Assembly (NCBI RefSeq): GCF_012844305.1 | Contig: NZ_JABANE010000003.1 | Location: 1-64,000 of the forward strand | DNA length: 64,000 nucleotides | Source: Flammeovirga aprica JL-4 | GTDB taxonomy: Bacteria > Bacteroidota > Bacteroidia > Cytophagales > Flammeovirgaceae | Direction of reading: 5' to 3' | Program-made: the position numbers and the translations under genes | Shown: in pieces, positions 26,498-33,450 of the stretch | How the letters are laid out: every line of letters begins with the position of its first letter | Position numbering within the stretch: position 1 is the first letter of the stretch | Notes under the pieces: model-generated | What the model was told of the DNA's origin: nothing | Database searches by the model: none | The model's input: only the letters and a program-made list of their open reading frames with translations

Positions 26498-27223
26498 CTA
26501 ATTACTTACTATGTTGTCATATACAATAAAATCAGGTCCGTATTGTGCTATCATCTGCGATTTACTAGCCGACACTATATAAAGACCAAAACGGGTTTGT
26601 TCCAGGGTATCTTTGATAATAATGAAAGACCCATTACTCACCGGTGAGAACGTCCCAACGAAATTATCATCTATAGTTTCATCACAATTCTTCTCTTTAC
26701 TGATATATTCAAAATTACCATTACGGTAAAAAACCAGCTCATCATCTTGTAAACATTCCGGCACCTCCCTTGTCTCTCCTGTGGTTACATCAATAAACTG
26801 ACTGTACGCCCATCGCTTTCCTTCGGCATCCACCATATTACTCAGGAAAGAATCCCAGATGATAACGGTAATCGAATTTCTAAATCCAACTTCAGAAGCT
26901 AAAACCTCGATCTCCGAAGACACTAAAAGGTTGTTTTTCTCCACATTTGTACCATCATATTTAGCAGCAACGTAGTACGTCCCTTTTGAAAGGTTCAAAA
27001 AGAATGCCCTCCCGTTTTCATCCGTTACATGCGGTCCCTGTATTTCATTTACCTCATTGATAAAGTCATCATAACTGCTATAAATTGTCACCTGACAATC
27101 CTTTACAAGATTACCTGACTCATCTCTGATCAAAACATACAGATCACCATAAGGCTTGGGTACCTCGCACTGCAGACTTAATGCAATAATTAAAAAGAAA
27201 AGAAAAGCTCTGAAATACCTCAT
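26498..27223 (-). CDS. Lipoprotein with carboxypeptidase-regulatory-like domain
   Basis: A 241-residue lipoprotein with a short signal ending ALSLQC. Residues about 27-105 look like a carboxypeptidase-regulatory-like or SpaA-like beta-sandwich (YVLIRDESGNLVKDCQVTIY, then GRAFFLNLSKGTYYVAA). The last ~110 residues form another beta domain with two Cys (near 157 and 178) and a lipocalin-like FYRNGNFEYIS pattern. It starts by overlapping the end of rnhB by four bases (ATGA). The function is unknown; its presence in an operon with rnhB may only be shared transcription. Confidence 0.72.
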   Translation of the reverse strand: MRYFRAFLFFLIIALSLQCEVPKPYGDLYVLIRDESGNLVKDCQVTIYSSYDDFINEVNEIQGPHVTDENGRAFFLNLSKGTYYVAAKYDGTNVEKNNLLVSSEIEVLASEVGFRNSITVIIWDSFLSNMVDAEGKRWAYSQFIDVTTGETREVPECLQDDELVFYRNGNFEYISKEKNCDETIDDNFVGTFSPVSNGSFIIIKDTLEQTRFGLYIVSASKSQMIAQYGPDFIVYDNIVSN

Positions 27224-27822
27224 GAAAAATCGATGGTTTTCTGTTCCGGTAATAATTTAAAAGAGTTTCTATGCCAAGGCGTTGTACCATGTTTGGCAAT
27301 CGCCTCTCTGTGCTTTTTGGTAGGATAGCCCGCATTTTGCTCCCAACCGTATTCAGGAAACTCCTCTGACAATTTCGTCATTAATTCGTCACGATGCGTT
27401 TTTGCCAAAATAGAAGCGGCTGCAATACTCAAGTATTTGCCATCTCCCTTCACAATACACTCATGATCAATCCCTTTATAAGGTCTGAACCTGTTACCGT
27501 CAATCAGCAAAAGATCAGGTTTTGTTTCTATACCATCAATACAACGGTGCATAGCGGTAAAAGAAGCTTGAAGAATATTGATCTTATCTATTTCTTCCGC
27601 TTGCACTTCCACCACTTTATAGGCAATCGCTTCCTTCATAATGACTGCTCTCAAAGTCTCTCTTTTCTTTGCCGTCAGCTTTTTGGAATCATTTAAATCG
27701 GGATGAGAAAAATCCTTGGGCAAAATAACCGCCGCCGCCACTACAGGTCCTGCCAAACAGCCTCTGCCTGCTTCATCTAGGCCTGCTTCTACTTTATCTT
27801 CTGTAAAACTTGATGCTAACAT
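27220..27822 (-). CDS. rnhB: Ribonuclease HII
   Basis: A 200-residue ribonuclease HII, which removes ribonucleotides from DNA and RNA from RNA-DNA hybrids. The catalytic motif DEAGRGCLAGPVVAAAV is at residues about 17-33, with the third acidic residue in LLIDGNRF near 105 and the closing KTHRDELM near 143. Length fits the family. It is cytoplasmic and needs a divalent metal. It is first of a four-gene operon and its end overlaps the lipoprotein gene by four bases. The motifs make this call firm. Confidence 0.97.
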   Translation of the reverse strand: MLASSFTEDKVEAGLDEAGRGCLAGPVVAAAVILPKDFSHPDLNDSKKLTAKKRETLRAVIMKEAIAYKVVEVQAEEIDKINILQASFTAMHRCIDGIETKPDLLLIDGNRFRPYKGIDHECIVKGDGKYLSIAAASILAKTHRDELMTKLSEEFPEYGWEQNAGYPTKKHREAIAKHGTTPWHRNSFKLLPEQKTIDFS

Positions 27823-27899
27823 CTACAATACATCTATATTTTAATTGAGGAAAGATACCAAAATCTATCCTCCTGTAATTTTATGCTAGTTAAGTATAA

Positions 27900-27936
27900 A
27901 AAAAGAGTGAAACAAACCAAACGTTTCACTCTTTTT
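27900..27936 (-). terminator. Terminator beyond repeat C
   Basis: AAAAAGAGTGAAAC and GTTTCACTCTTTTT form a 14-base perfect stem with a 9-base loop. On the minus strand it is followed by TTTATACTT, and it lies downstream of the TlpA-like gene with repeat C in between. It is symmetric and could also work on the plus strand. Confidence 0.75.
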
Positions 27937-27943
27937 ATAATGA

Positions 27944-28095
27944 TGAATTAAGAATAAAAGATGAAGCGCCAAGAATGAAGAAAATGGAGTGTGTTATGAC
28001 CCGTAAAGTAGTTGTTATGATAGTTCGACGGACGTTGCAATGCTAAGTTCCTACAAGAACCATTTTCTTCATTCTTAACTCTATAATTCTTAACC
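27944..28095. repeat. Inverted-repeat element, copy C
   Basis: About 152 bases. Left arm GAATTAAGAATAAAAGATG continues to GAATGAAGAAAATGGA; the right arm is the complement of GAATGAAGAAAATGGTTC. The middle ~65 bases are unique. It lies between the stop codon of the TlpA-like gene and its terminator. Confidence 0.68.
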
Positions 28096-28105
28096 CATAA
28101 CGTTT

Positions 28106-29320
28106 TTATTCCTTAATCAGTGAGTCAATCAATGCTGTAAATTCTTTGACATAATCATCATAATAATGTCCTGTAGAAGGTCCTGAAAAACCGGTATGGA
28201 TCTGTGCCACTTCTCCATTTCTCTCCAAAACAATAGAAGTTGGAAATGACATCACTTTATTCAACATCGGCAATGCTTGCGCTGTCTGTTTTGGAGTACC
28301 CGCATAAAGCACCTCATAATCAATATTCAGTTTTTCTTTCATTCTATTGATGCGCTTATACGCCTTTTCAGATTCAGCAGCTCTTTCAAAAGAAAGGCCA
28401 ACAATCTCCAGTCCTTTTGGTTTGTACTTCTCGTAAAGCGGTACAAAGAAATTGGCTTCATCTAAACAGTTTGGACACCATGAACCCATAATCTGCACGA
28501 TAACTACTTTATCTTTATAAACAGAATCTTCTAAAGAGACCATCTCTCCCTCCTTATTATTAAAAGAAAAAGTAAACTTATCGAATCCTTTTTTCAGGTA
28601 AGTCAAAGCTTTTGGATCTGGCAGTTCCGCCCTTGGGTCATTGATGCCTTTCCAGTCTTCCACCCTTGATTTCCCTGACCACATTTTACCATTTACAATC
28701 TTCTCTCCTTCCAATTCAGCTTCAAAACGTAAGATATGTACTCCATCAAAAGACGATAAATACATCTTATTACCGCTTACATTGCCTTCCAGAAATCTAT
28801 AATCTCCGGTAGAAGTCAGAAAAGTACCCGTCAGGTAATCTTCATGTTGATTGAAAAGTCCAATTGCATCCGTTTTTCCTAATTTCACTGCATAATTTCC
28901 GGTGAAATTGACGGTTGGTTTTTCTCCTTTTGGAAAACGTCTGTCTCCTCCTTTTTTGGCCACAAAAGGCAAGCGGTAGGCCTCTTTTCGAACAAACTGC
29001 CCATTCATCATATCTTGACCTTCTTTCACGACCAATTCCGCTTCATACATCAATAATGGAATATGCAATGAGTCTCCTTCATAAAAGACTTCATTCAGCA
29101 CCATTCGTTCTTCACCATTGATAACGGTCCAGACTTGCTGATCGCCACTGCCTTCTACTGTAAGGTAAAAGGGCACTTCTTTTTGATGGGTATTGGTAAT
29201 AGTCGCTCTCCATTTCGTGATGTCCTTTTCTGTCTGTGATGTTTTATTTTGTTCAGGCTCACAAGAGAAAAGAATGCCTGTAATAGCGATTAAAAAAAAT
29301 AGGATGTTTCTGTAAATCAT
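28106..29320 (-). CDS. TlpA-like thioredoxin-fold lipoprotein
   Basis: A 404-residue lipoprotein, signal ending GILFSC. Residues about 25-250 are a beta-rich region of the kind found before AhpC/TSA or TlpA domains in Bacteroidota, and the last ~150 residues are a thioredoxin fold with the redox motif GSWCPNCLDEA near residue 280 and a cis-Pro region at MSFPTSIVLE near 362. It should reduce or isomerise disulfides in periplasmic proteins, or help in cytochrome maturation. It stands alone, with repeat C and a terminator downstream. The family is clear; partners are unknown. Confidence 0.92.
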   Translation of the reverse strand: MIYRNILFFLIAITGILFSCEPEQNKTSQTEKDITKWRATITNTHQKEVPFYLTVEGSGDQQVWTVINGEERMVLNEVFYEGDSLHIPLLMYEAELVVKEGQDMMNGQFVRKEAYRLPFVAKKGGDRRFPKGEKPTVNFTGNYAVKLGKTDAIGLFNQHEDYLTGTFLTSTGDYRFLEGNVSGNKMYLSSFDGVHILRFEAELEGEKIVNGKMWSGKSRVEDWKGINDPRAELPDPKALTYLKKGFDKFTFSFNNKEGEMVSLEDSVYKDKVVIVQIMGSWCPNCLDEANFFVPLYEKYKPKGLEIVGLSFERAAESEKAYKRINRMKEKLNIDYEVLYAGTPKQTAQALPMLNKVMSFPTSIVLERNGEVAQIHTGFSGPSTGHYYDDYVKEFTALIDSLIKE

Positions 29321-29371
29321 TAGAGTGATTGATTTGTTTAGTAGGTTGTATGATAAGTACTAATACTTAAT

Positions 29372-29426
29372 AAAATTTAGGACATAAGTACATCTTATTG
29401 TGGTGTGAACTTATGTCCTAAATTTT
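29372..29426 (-). terminator. Large inverted repeat after the ABC gene
   Basis: Two perfect 18-base arms (AAAATTTAGGACATAAGT and complement) with a 19-base loop. It lies 56 bases past the end of the ABC ATPase gene and, on the minus strand, is followed by TTTTATT, so it may end that transcript. It shares AGGACA and AAGTAC words with the ends of repeats D and E and may be a related element. Confidence 0.55.
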
Positions 29427-29481
29427 CCGATAGTTTAAAAAAATAGGCCTTCATTTGTGTTTGCAAAGCGCCTTATTAGGA

Positions 29482-30498
29482 TTAATTATCCAATGCCCAC
29501 CAATCCACGTCGGGTTTTAGAGCAATTCCTTTTTTATCTCCAATGTGAAAAGTGGCAAAACTGTCATGGTGCACCCATAATTTGCTTCCTTCATCCACTT
29601 CCCATTCACCGTAACTTGCATTGCCAAAGTAGTCAATATGACGAAGCACAGCAGTGTGATCTGCACTTTCTGCCTCAATCATTTCCAGCCACTCTGGTCT
29701 TGCCATATATTTTCCAGAAGGTTTATCAATACCCAGCTTTTTCAGTTCTTCCGCTTCAATCACATTACAGTGAGGGAAGAAATGCGCAGCATATTTATTC
29801 TTCGGTTGCTTATAAATCTCCTCAGGAGTAGCTATTTGAATTAGTTTTCCTCTAGACATTACCCCTATTCTATCAGACATTGCCAAAGCATCGTGCGTAT
29901 CATGCGTTACAAATACCACCGAAATATTCGCTTCGATTGCAATATTTTTCACCATTCTTCTCAAATCACTACGAAGTGCCATATCAAGGTGAGAAAAAGG
30001 TTCGTCTAATAAAAGGATTGGCGGTTCATCTGCAATCGCTCTGGCAATCGCCACTCTTTGCTTCTGACCACCTGATAGTTCTTTCGGACGAGTATCGCGG
30101 TATTCTTCCAGCTGACAGATACGCAACAGCTCATTCAATCTATATTCCTGGTATTTTTTGGTTGTTCTACGGATGGGATATTTGATATTGTCAGCCACTG
30201 TTTGATGATTGAACAAATTGTAATCCTGTTCTACCAGTGCAATTTTATCATGCCCGGCCAACAATCGTTCATGGGGTCCAAGAATCCTTTCTCCGTGTAC
30301 ATAGGCAGCCCCTTCATCAGGTCTCATTTGTCCTGAAAGTAGTTTGAGTGTTGTTGTTTTTCCACAACCACTTCTTCCAATCAAAGCAAAAACTTCCCCT
30401 TCTTTTACATCAAAGGACAGCTGATCAACAGCTCTTTTCCCTTCTTCATAAGATTTTGAAAAGTTTTCTACTCTTAGTATAGTTTTTTTCTTTGACAT
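29482..30498 (-). CDS. ABC transporter ATP-binding protein (orphan)
   Basis: A 338-residue ABC ATPase. Walker A GRSGCGKTT at residues 41-49, signature LSGGQKQRV near 137, Walker B ILLLDEPFSHLD near 158, H-loop VFVTHD near 192, so all catalytic parts are present. The ~100-residue C-terminal extension is like the regulatory domain of Fe3+ or polyamine importers. The start at 30498 is chosen over 30519, because the first seven residues are polar and a TATTTTTG box would otherwise lie in the gene. No permease or binding protein gene adjoins it, so its transport partner must be elsewhere. Confidence 0.88.
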   Translation of the reverse strand: MSKKKTILRVENFSKSYEEGKRAVDQLSFDVKEGEVFALIGRSGCGKTTTLKLLSGQMRPDEGAAYVHGERILGPHERLLAGHDKIALVEQDYNLFNHQTVADNIKYPIRRTTKKYQEYRLNELLRICQLEEYRDTRPKELSGGQKQRVAIARAIADEPPILLLDEPFSHLDMALRSDLRRMVKNIAIEANISVVFVTHDTHDALAMSDRIGVMSRGKLIQIATPEEIYKQPKNKYAAHFFPHCNVIEAEELKKLGIDKPSGKYMARPEWLEMIEAESADHTAVLRHIDYFGNASYGEWEVDEGSKLWVHHDSFATFHIGDKKGIALKPDVDWWALDN

Positions 30499-30518
30499 AT
30501 AATTTTCGTGTTCTGTCA

Positions 30519-30526
30519 CAAAAATA
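30519..30526 (-). promoter_or_regulatory. Putative -7 box for the ABC ATPase gene
   Basis: TATTTTTG on the minus strand, 20 bases before the start codon at 30498, matches TAnnTTTG. No TTG is visible at -33. It supports the shorter start. Confidence 0.4.
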
Positions 30527-30553
30527 ACTGAATATTTATAAAGAGTATGAAAA

Positions 30554-30585
30554 AAGGCGAAAAGTGTTTTATCACTCTTCGCCTT
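30554..30585 (-). terminator. Terminator beyond repeat D
   Basis: AAGGCGAA-AAGTG pairs with CACTCTTCGCCTT (one mismatch), followed on the minus strand by TTTTTTC. It lies downstream of the histidine kinase gene, with repeat D between. Confidence 0.72.
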
Positions 30586-30619
30586 CCTTGAATTTAATCT
30601 TAATTTTTTGATTGGTTAT

Positions 30620-30838
30620 AAGTACTTAAGTACTAGGACAAGATAAACAGGTGTTTTTTATGAAGAATTAAGAATGATGAATGAAGAAAAATGTTTCTTG
30701 CTCTGGCATATAATCTTGTCTTTATGACGGAAACCGTTTCGGAGATGTTGTACTGCAATTTTCACATGGACCATAGTACTGATCATCTTTTCTTCATTCT
30801 TCATTCAAAAAGTCCCTTTTCTTCTGTCACAGTACTTA
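30620..30838. repeat. Inverted-repeat element, copy D (long form)
   Basis: Core arms with GAATTAAGAATGATGAATGAA on the left (30660 on) and the complement of GAATGAAGAATGAAGAAAA on the right (to about 30807). Outer ends AAGTACTAGGACA (left) and the complement of AGTACTGTGACA (right) match copy E. The right end covers the TAA stop codon of the histidine kinase gene (30836-30838). Confidence 0.68.
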
Positions 30839-31960
30839 TTTTGGAATGGTAAAGTAAAAGCAACTTCCTTTGGTTTCATTCCTTTCTACCCAGATTCTGC
30901 CACCATGCAGTTCTACAATTTTCTTACACTGTGCCAGCCCTATTCCTGTACCTTGAAACTTCTCATTGACTCTTTTAAAAAAAGAGAATATTTTATGTCT
31001 GTGTTCCATATTGATTCCAATCCCGTTGTCTTTCACATAAAACATCCAATCCTCTTTCTGTACAATGGCCCCAACTTCAATCTCAGGTGTTCTACTACTA
31101 TCTTGAAATTTGATAGCATTGCCAATCAGGTTCTGCAACAACATATGAAATTCTACGGCGTATCCATTGATTTCAGGCAAAGTTCCTTTTCGGATCACAA
31201 CATCTTGATTTTGAATTTCAAGGGCGAAATCTTCTAGCACATTTTTCAAAATTTCCTGAGGGCGTATACGTTCTTTTTCACTTTTTATTCCCAATTGACT
31301 AAACTCTAAGATCGTATCAATCAGACGCTCCATTCTCCCTACACTTTGATTGATGTAACCGAAATAGGTGTTCCAAGCAAGCGGTATTTCACCTTCACTG
31401 TCTTCATCTATCAACTGCAGTACACCTTTAATATTTCTGAGGGGTGTATTCAAATCATGCGAAACAATGTAAGCAAACTGTTCCAGTTCCTTATTTTTCT
31501 GAGCCAATTCCTTTACTTTCTGATTCAAAAGCTGATTGGATTTCATAAGGGAAGATTCCAGCTCCTTTATTTTGGTAATGTCTCTCCAACAAGAATTACT
31601 GAACATGATCTCTCCCTTATTATTTTTGACTGCCTTCGCACTGAGTAAAACTGGAAAAACTACACCATCCTTTCTTCGAACACATAGTTCTTCATTCTCT
31701 ACAGCATCATCGTTCTTGAATCTGCTGAACAATACTTTAACTTTATCGTGACACGCTGTGTCATAGAGTTCAAAAATAGACTTACCAATTATTTCTTTTT
31801 CGTTGTATCCTAAAGTTTGACATAGGGTTGAATTACAGGTAATTAATTTGGCTGTTTTTGGACAAATGGACATAAACATCTCTGGAGACTCATGATATAA
31901 AACCTCATGAGAATTATAAGGGTCACGTAAGTTAGTCTTTTCTATTTCATGTAAATCCAT
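30836..31960 (-). CDS. PAS domain sensor histidine kinase
   Basis: A 374-residue soluble histidine kinase without a membrane segment. A PAS domain with its PAC end covers about 20-135 (ITCNSTLCQTLGYNEKEIIG and NSCWRDITKIKELE), then a short coiled coil. The phosphorylated His is in YIVSHDLNTPLRN near 168, the N box in NLIGNAIKF near 280, G1 in VKDNGIGI near 318 and G2 in GTGIGLAQCKKIV near 345. All are intact. No response regulator adjoins it. It is probably cytoplasmic, sensing light, redox or a ligand through PAS. Its stop codon lies in the end of repeat D. Confidence 0.94.
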   Translation of the reverse strand: MDLHEIEKTNLRDPYNSHEVLYHESPEMFMSICPKTAKLITCNSTLCQTLGYNEKEIIGKSIFELYDTACHDKVKVLFSRFKNDDAVENEELCVRRKDGVVFPVLLSAKAVKNNKGEIMFSNSCWRDITKIKELESSLMKSNQLLNQKVKELAQKNKELEQFAYIVSHDLNTPLRNIKGVLQLIDEDSEGEIPLAWNTYFGYINQSVGRMERLIDTILEFSQLGIKSEKERIRPQEILKNVLEDFALEIQNQDVVIRKGTLPEINGYAVEFHMLLQNLIGNAIKFQDSSRTPEIEVGAIVQKEDWMFYVKDNGIGINMEHRHKIFSFFKRVNEKFQGTGIGLAQCKKIVELHGGRIWVERNETKGSCFYFTIPK

Positions 31961-32427
31961 GCTACTTTAATTAAATCGGCGAGATCATTCTTTTTAATTT
32001 AAGAATATGATAATCAAGTCGTTTACATTTATTAAAATATTACAATAAAATCATATATTATTAAAAACAAAAGTGCGTTGATTATTTTATTTTAGCCTTT
32101 CAACAAAAAGCGTTATTCCTCTGAATTATTCATCATAATGTTGCGTTATATCAGGGGATAACTCCAACAGTTTATGAAGTACTAGTACAAAGGTAAAGTG
32201 ATGTTTTTTAATGAAGAATGAAAAATTAAGAATGAAGAAAAAAATAGTTCTTGATGTGGTTTGCAAAGAGGTTGAAAGGCAAAAGACTTTCCAACAATCA
32301 CCTTTTAAACCATTTTAGAAGCCATATTACAAACCATTTTTCTTCACTCTTAATTCTTAACTCTTCCCTTAAATGACCTAGTACTTATCAACCTTTTTTC
32401 ATCAATACTAATTAATCCAAAAACACT
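31961..32427. other. Divergent intergenic region carrying repeat E
   Basis: No gene is seen. Repeat E fills 32177-32387. The remainder near the kinase start is AT-rich and shows no clear TAnnTTTG box. Confidence 0.5.
32177..32387. repeat. Inverted-repeat element, copy E (long form)
   Basis: A 211-base element. Outer ends AAGTACTAGTACA and the complement of TAAGTACTAGGTCA match copy D. Inner arms carry ATTAAGAATGAAGAAAAA on the left and the complement of GAAGAAAAATGGTTTG on the right. The right inner end, read on the minus strand, starts GGGAAGAG, as in copy A. It is the only copy lying between two gene starts. Confidence 0.7.
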
Positions 32428-33210
32428 ATGGGACAAAAATTAGACAATGCTGTAGGCTTGTACACAGAAGGAATCAATCAAGGAAAACCTCATGAAGCAC
32501 TCGACAAATACATTGGGGACCGCTATACTCAACACTCTACAGGAGTGGCCGACGGTAAAGAAGGGTTTCTTGAATTTTTTATTCCTTTCTTAAAAAGAAA
32601 CCCTGTAAGAGATATCCGAATTGTGAGAACAATTGAAGATGGTCAGTATGTATTTACACATGCGCATCAAAGCCTCAATAATGGTGAGTGGTACTATGTA
32701 ACGGCCGACATTTTTGATACAGACAGTAACGACAAAATCATTGAACATTGGGATGTAATACAGGAAGAAGTAAAGGAAACAGTTTCTGGAAGATCAATGG
32801 TTGATGGTGCTACTGAAATTGAAGATGAAGACAAGACAGAAGAAAACAGAAAATTAATCACAGAATTCGTAAATAATATACTTATTGGTGGTGCTTTTGA
32901 TCAAGTCAGCAACTACATTTCCACTGATGAATACTTACAGCACAGTCCTACTGTGGGAGATGGCTTAGAAGGGTTTGGTAAATTTGCTCAAGAACTTGCA
33001 GCAGCTGGAAGAGCTATGCAATATGAGAAGGTGCATAAAATTCTTGTTCAAGGCAATTTCGCTGCGACATTATCCAAAGTAAAATTTGGAGAAGAGGATT
33101 GGTGCATTATTGACATCTTCAGAATGAAAAATGGTAAGATTGTAGAACACTGGGATGTACAAGAAGTGATAGGCCCCAAAGACACTTGGAATAATTCAGG
33201 CAAGTTTTAA
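32428..33210 (+). CDS. Tandem SnoaL-like (NTF2 fold) protein
   Basis: A 260-residue protein made of two SnoaL-like domains (about 1-125 and 140-255). Both halves show the same pattern: EGINQGKPHEALDKYIGDRY and NILIGGAFDQVSNYISTDEY, each followed by QHS, a G(L/K)EGF loop, and a closing IxEHWDV (near 112 and 236). NTF2-fold proteins of this type are often enzymes of small-molecule metabolism or binding proteins; single-domain forms are more usual. No signal peptide, so cytoplasmic. It stands alone after repeat E. The fold is clear, the reaction is not. Confidence 0.85.
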   Translation: MGQKLDNAVGLYTEGINQGKPHEALDKYIGDRYTQHSTGVADGKEGFLEFFIPFLKRNPVRDIRIVRTIEDGQYVFTHAHQSLNNGEWYYVTADIFDTDSNDKIIEHWDVIQEEVKETVSGRSMVDGATEIEDEDKTEENRKLITEFVNNILIGGAFDQVSNYISTDEYLQHSPTVGDGLEGFGKFAQELAAAGRAMQYEKVHKILVQGNFAATLSKVKFGEEDWCIIDIFRMKNGKIVEHWDVQEVIGPKDTWNNSGKF

Positions 33211-33378
33211 TAATGATATTTGGCTGTCTTTCGTAATGACAGGCAGCCATCTTGTTTCCTTCCTACCCCAGGCAACTACCAATAAAAACAACACAACCTA
33301 AATACTTAACTAACAACACATTAAGCACTCTGAATAATAAACAGCGAATAACGATTATAATAACTTCTTCATAAAAAA

Positions 33379-33413
33379 TCCTTCTTCATTTAAACATCTT
33401 AAACAAAGAAGGA
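33379..33413 (-). terminator. Terminator of the T9SS endonuclease gene
   Basis: TCCTTCTT and AAGAAGGA form the stem; on the minus strand TTTTTT follows. It lies 38 bases past the stop codon at 33451. Confidence 0.65.
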
Positions 33414-33450
33414 ATAAAGTGTCAACCTATCACCAAATAGTTTAATTTAA

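Noticed and set aside
28106..28465. Plus-strand ORF inside the TlpA-like gene
   Set aside because: It overlaps the thioredoxin-fold coding sequence on the other strand and has no support of its own.
29457..29831. 124-residue ORF antisense to the ABC ATPase
   Set aside because: It runs over the conserved C-terminal part of the ATPase gene, with no plausible start context or known domain.
18828..32387. Repeats A-E as a CRISPR array
   Set aside because: Copies are kilobases apart, have inverted arms rather than short direct repeats with regular spacers, and no cas gene is present.
33220..33256. Terminator after the SnoaL gene
   Set aside because: GGCTGTC and GACAGGCAGCC pair only with a bulge, and no T-run follows, so the signal is too weak to list.
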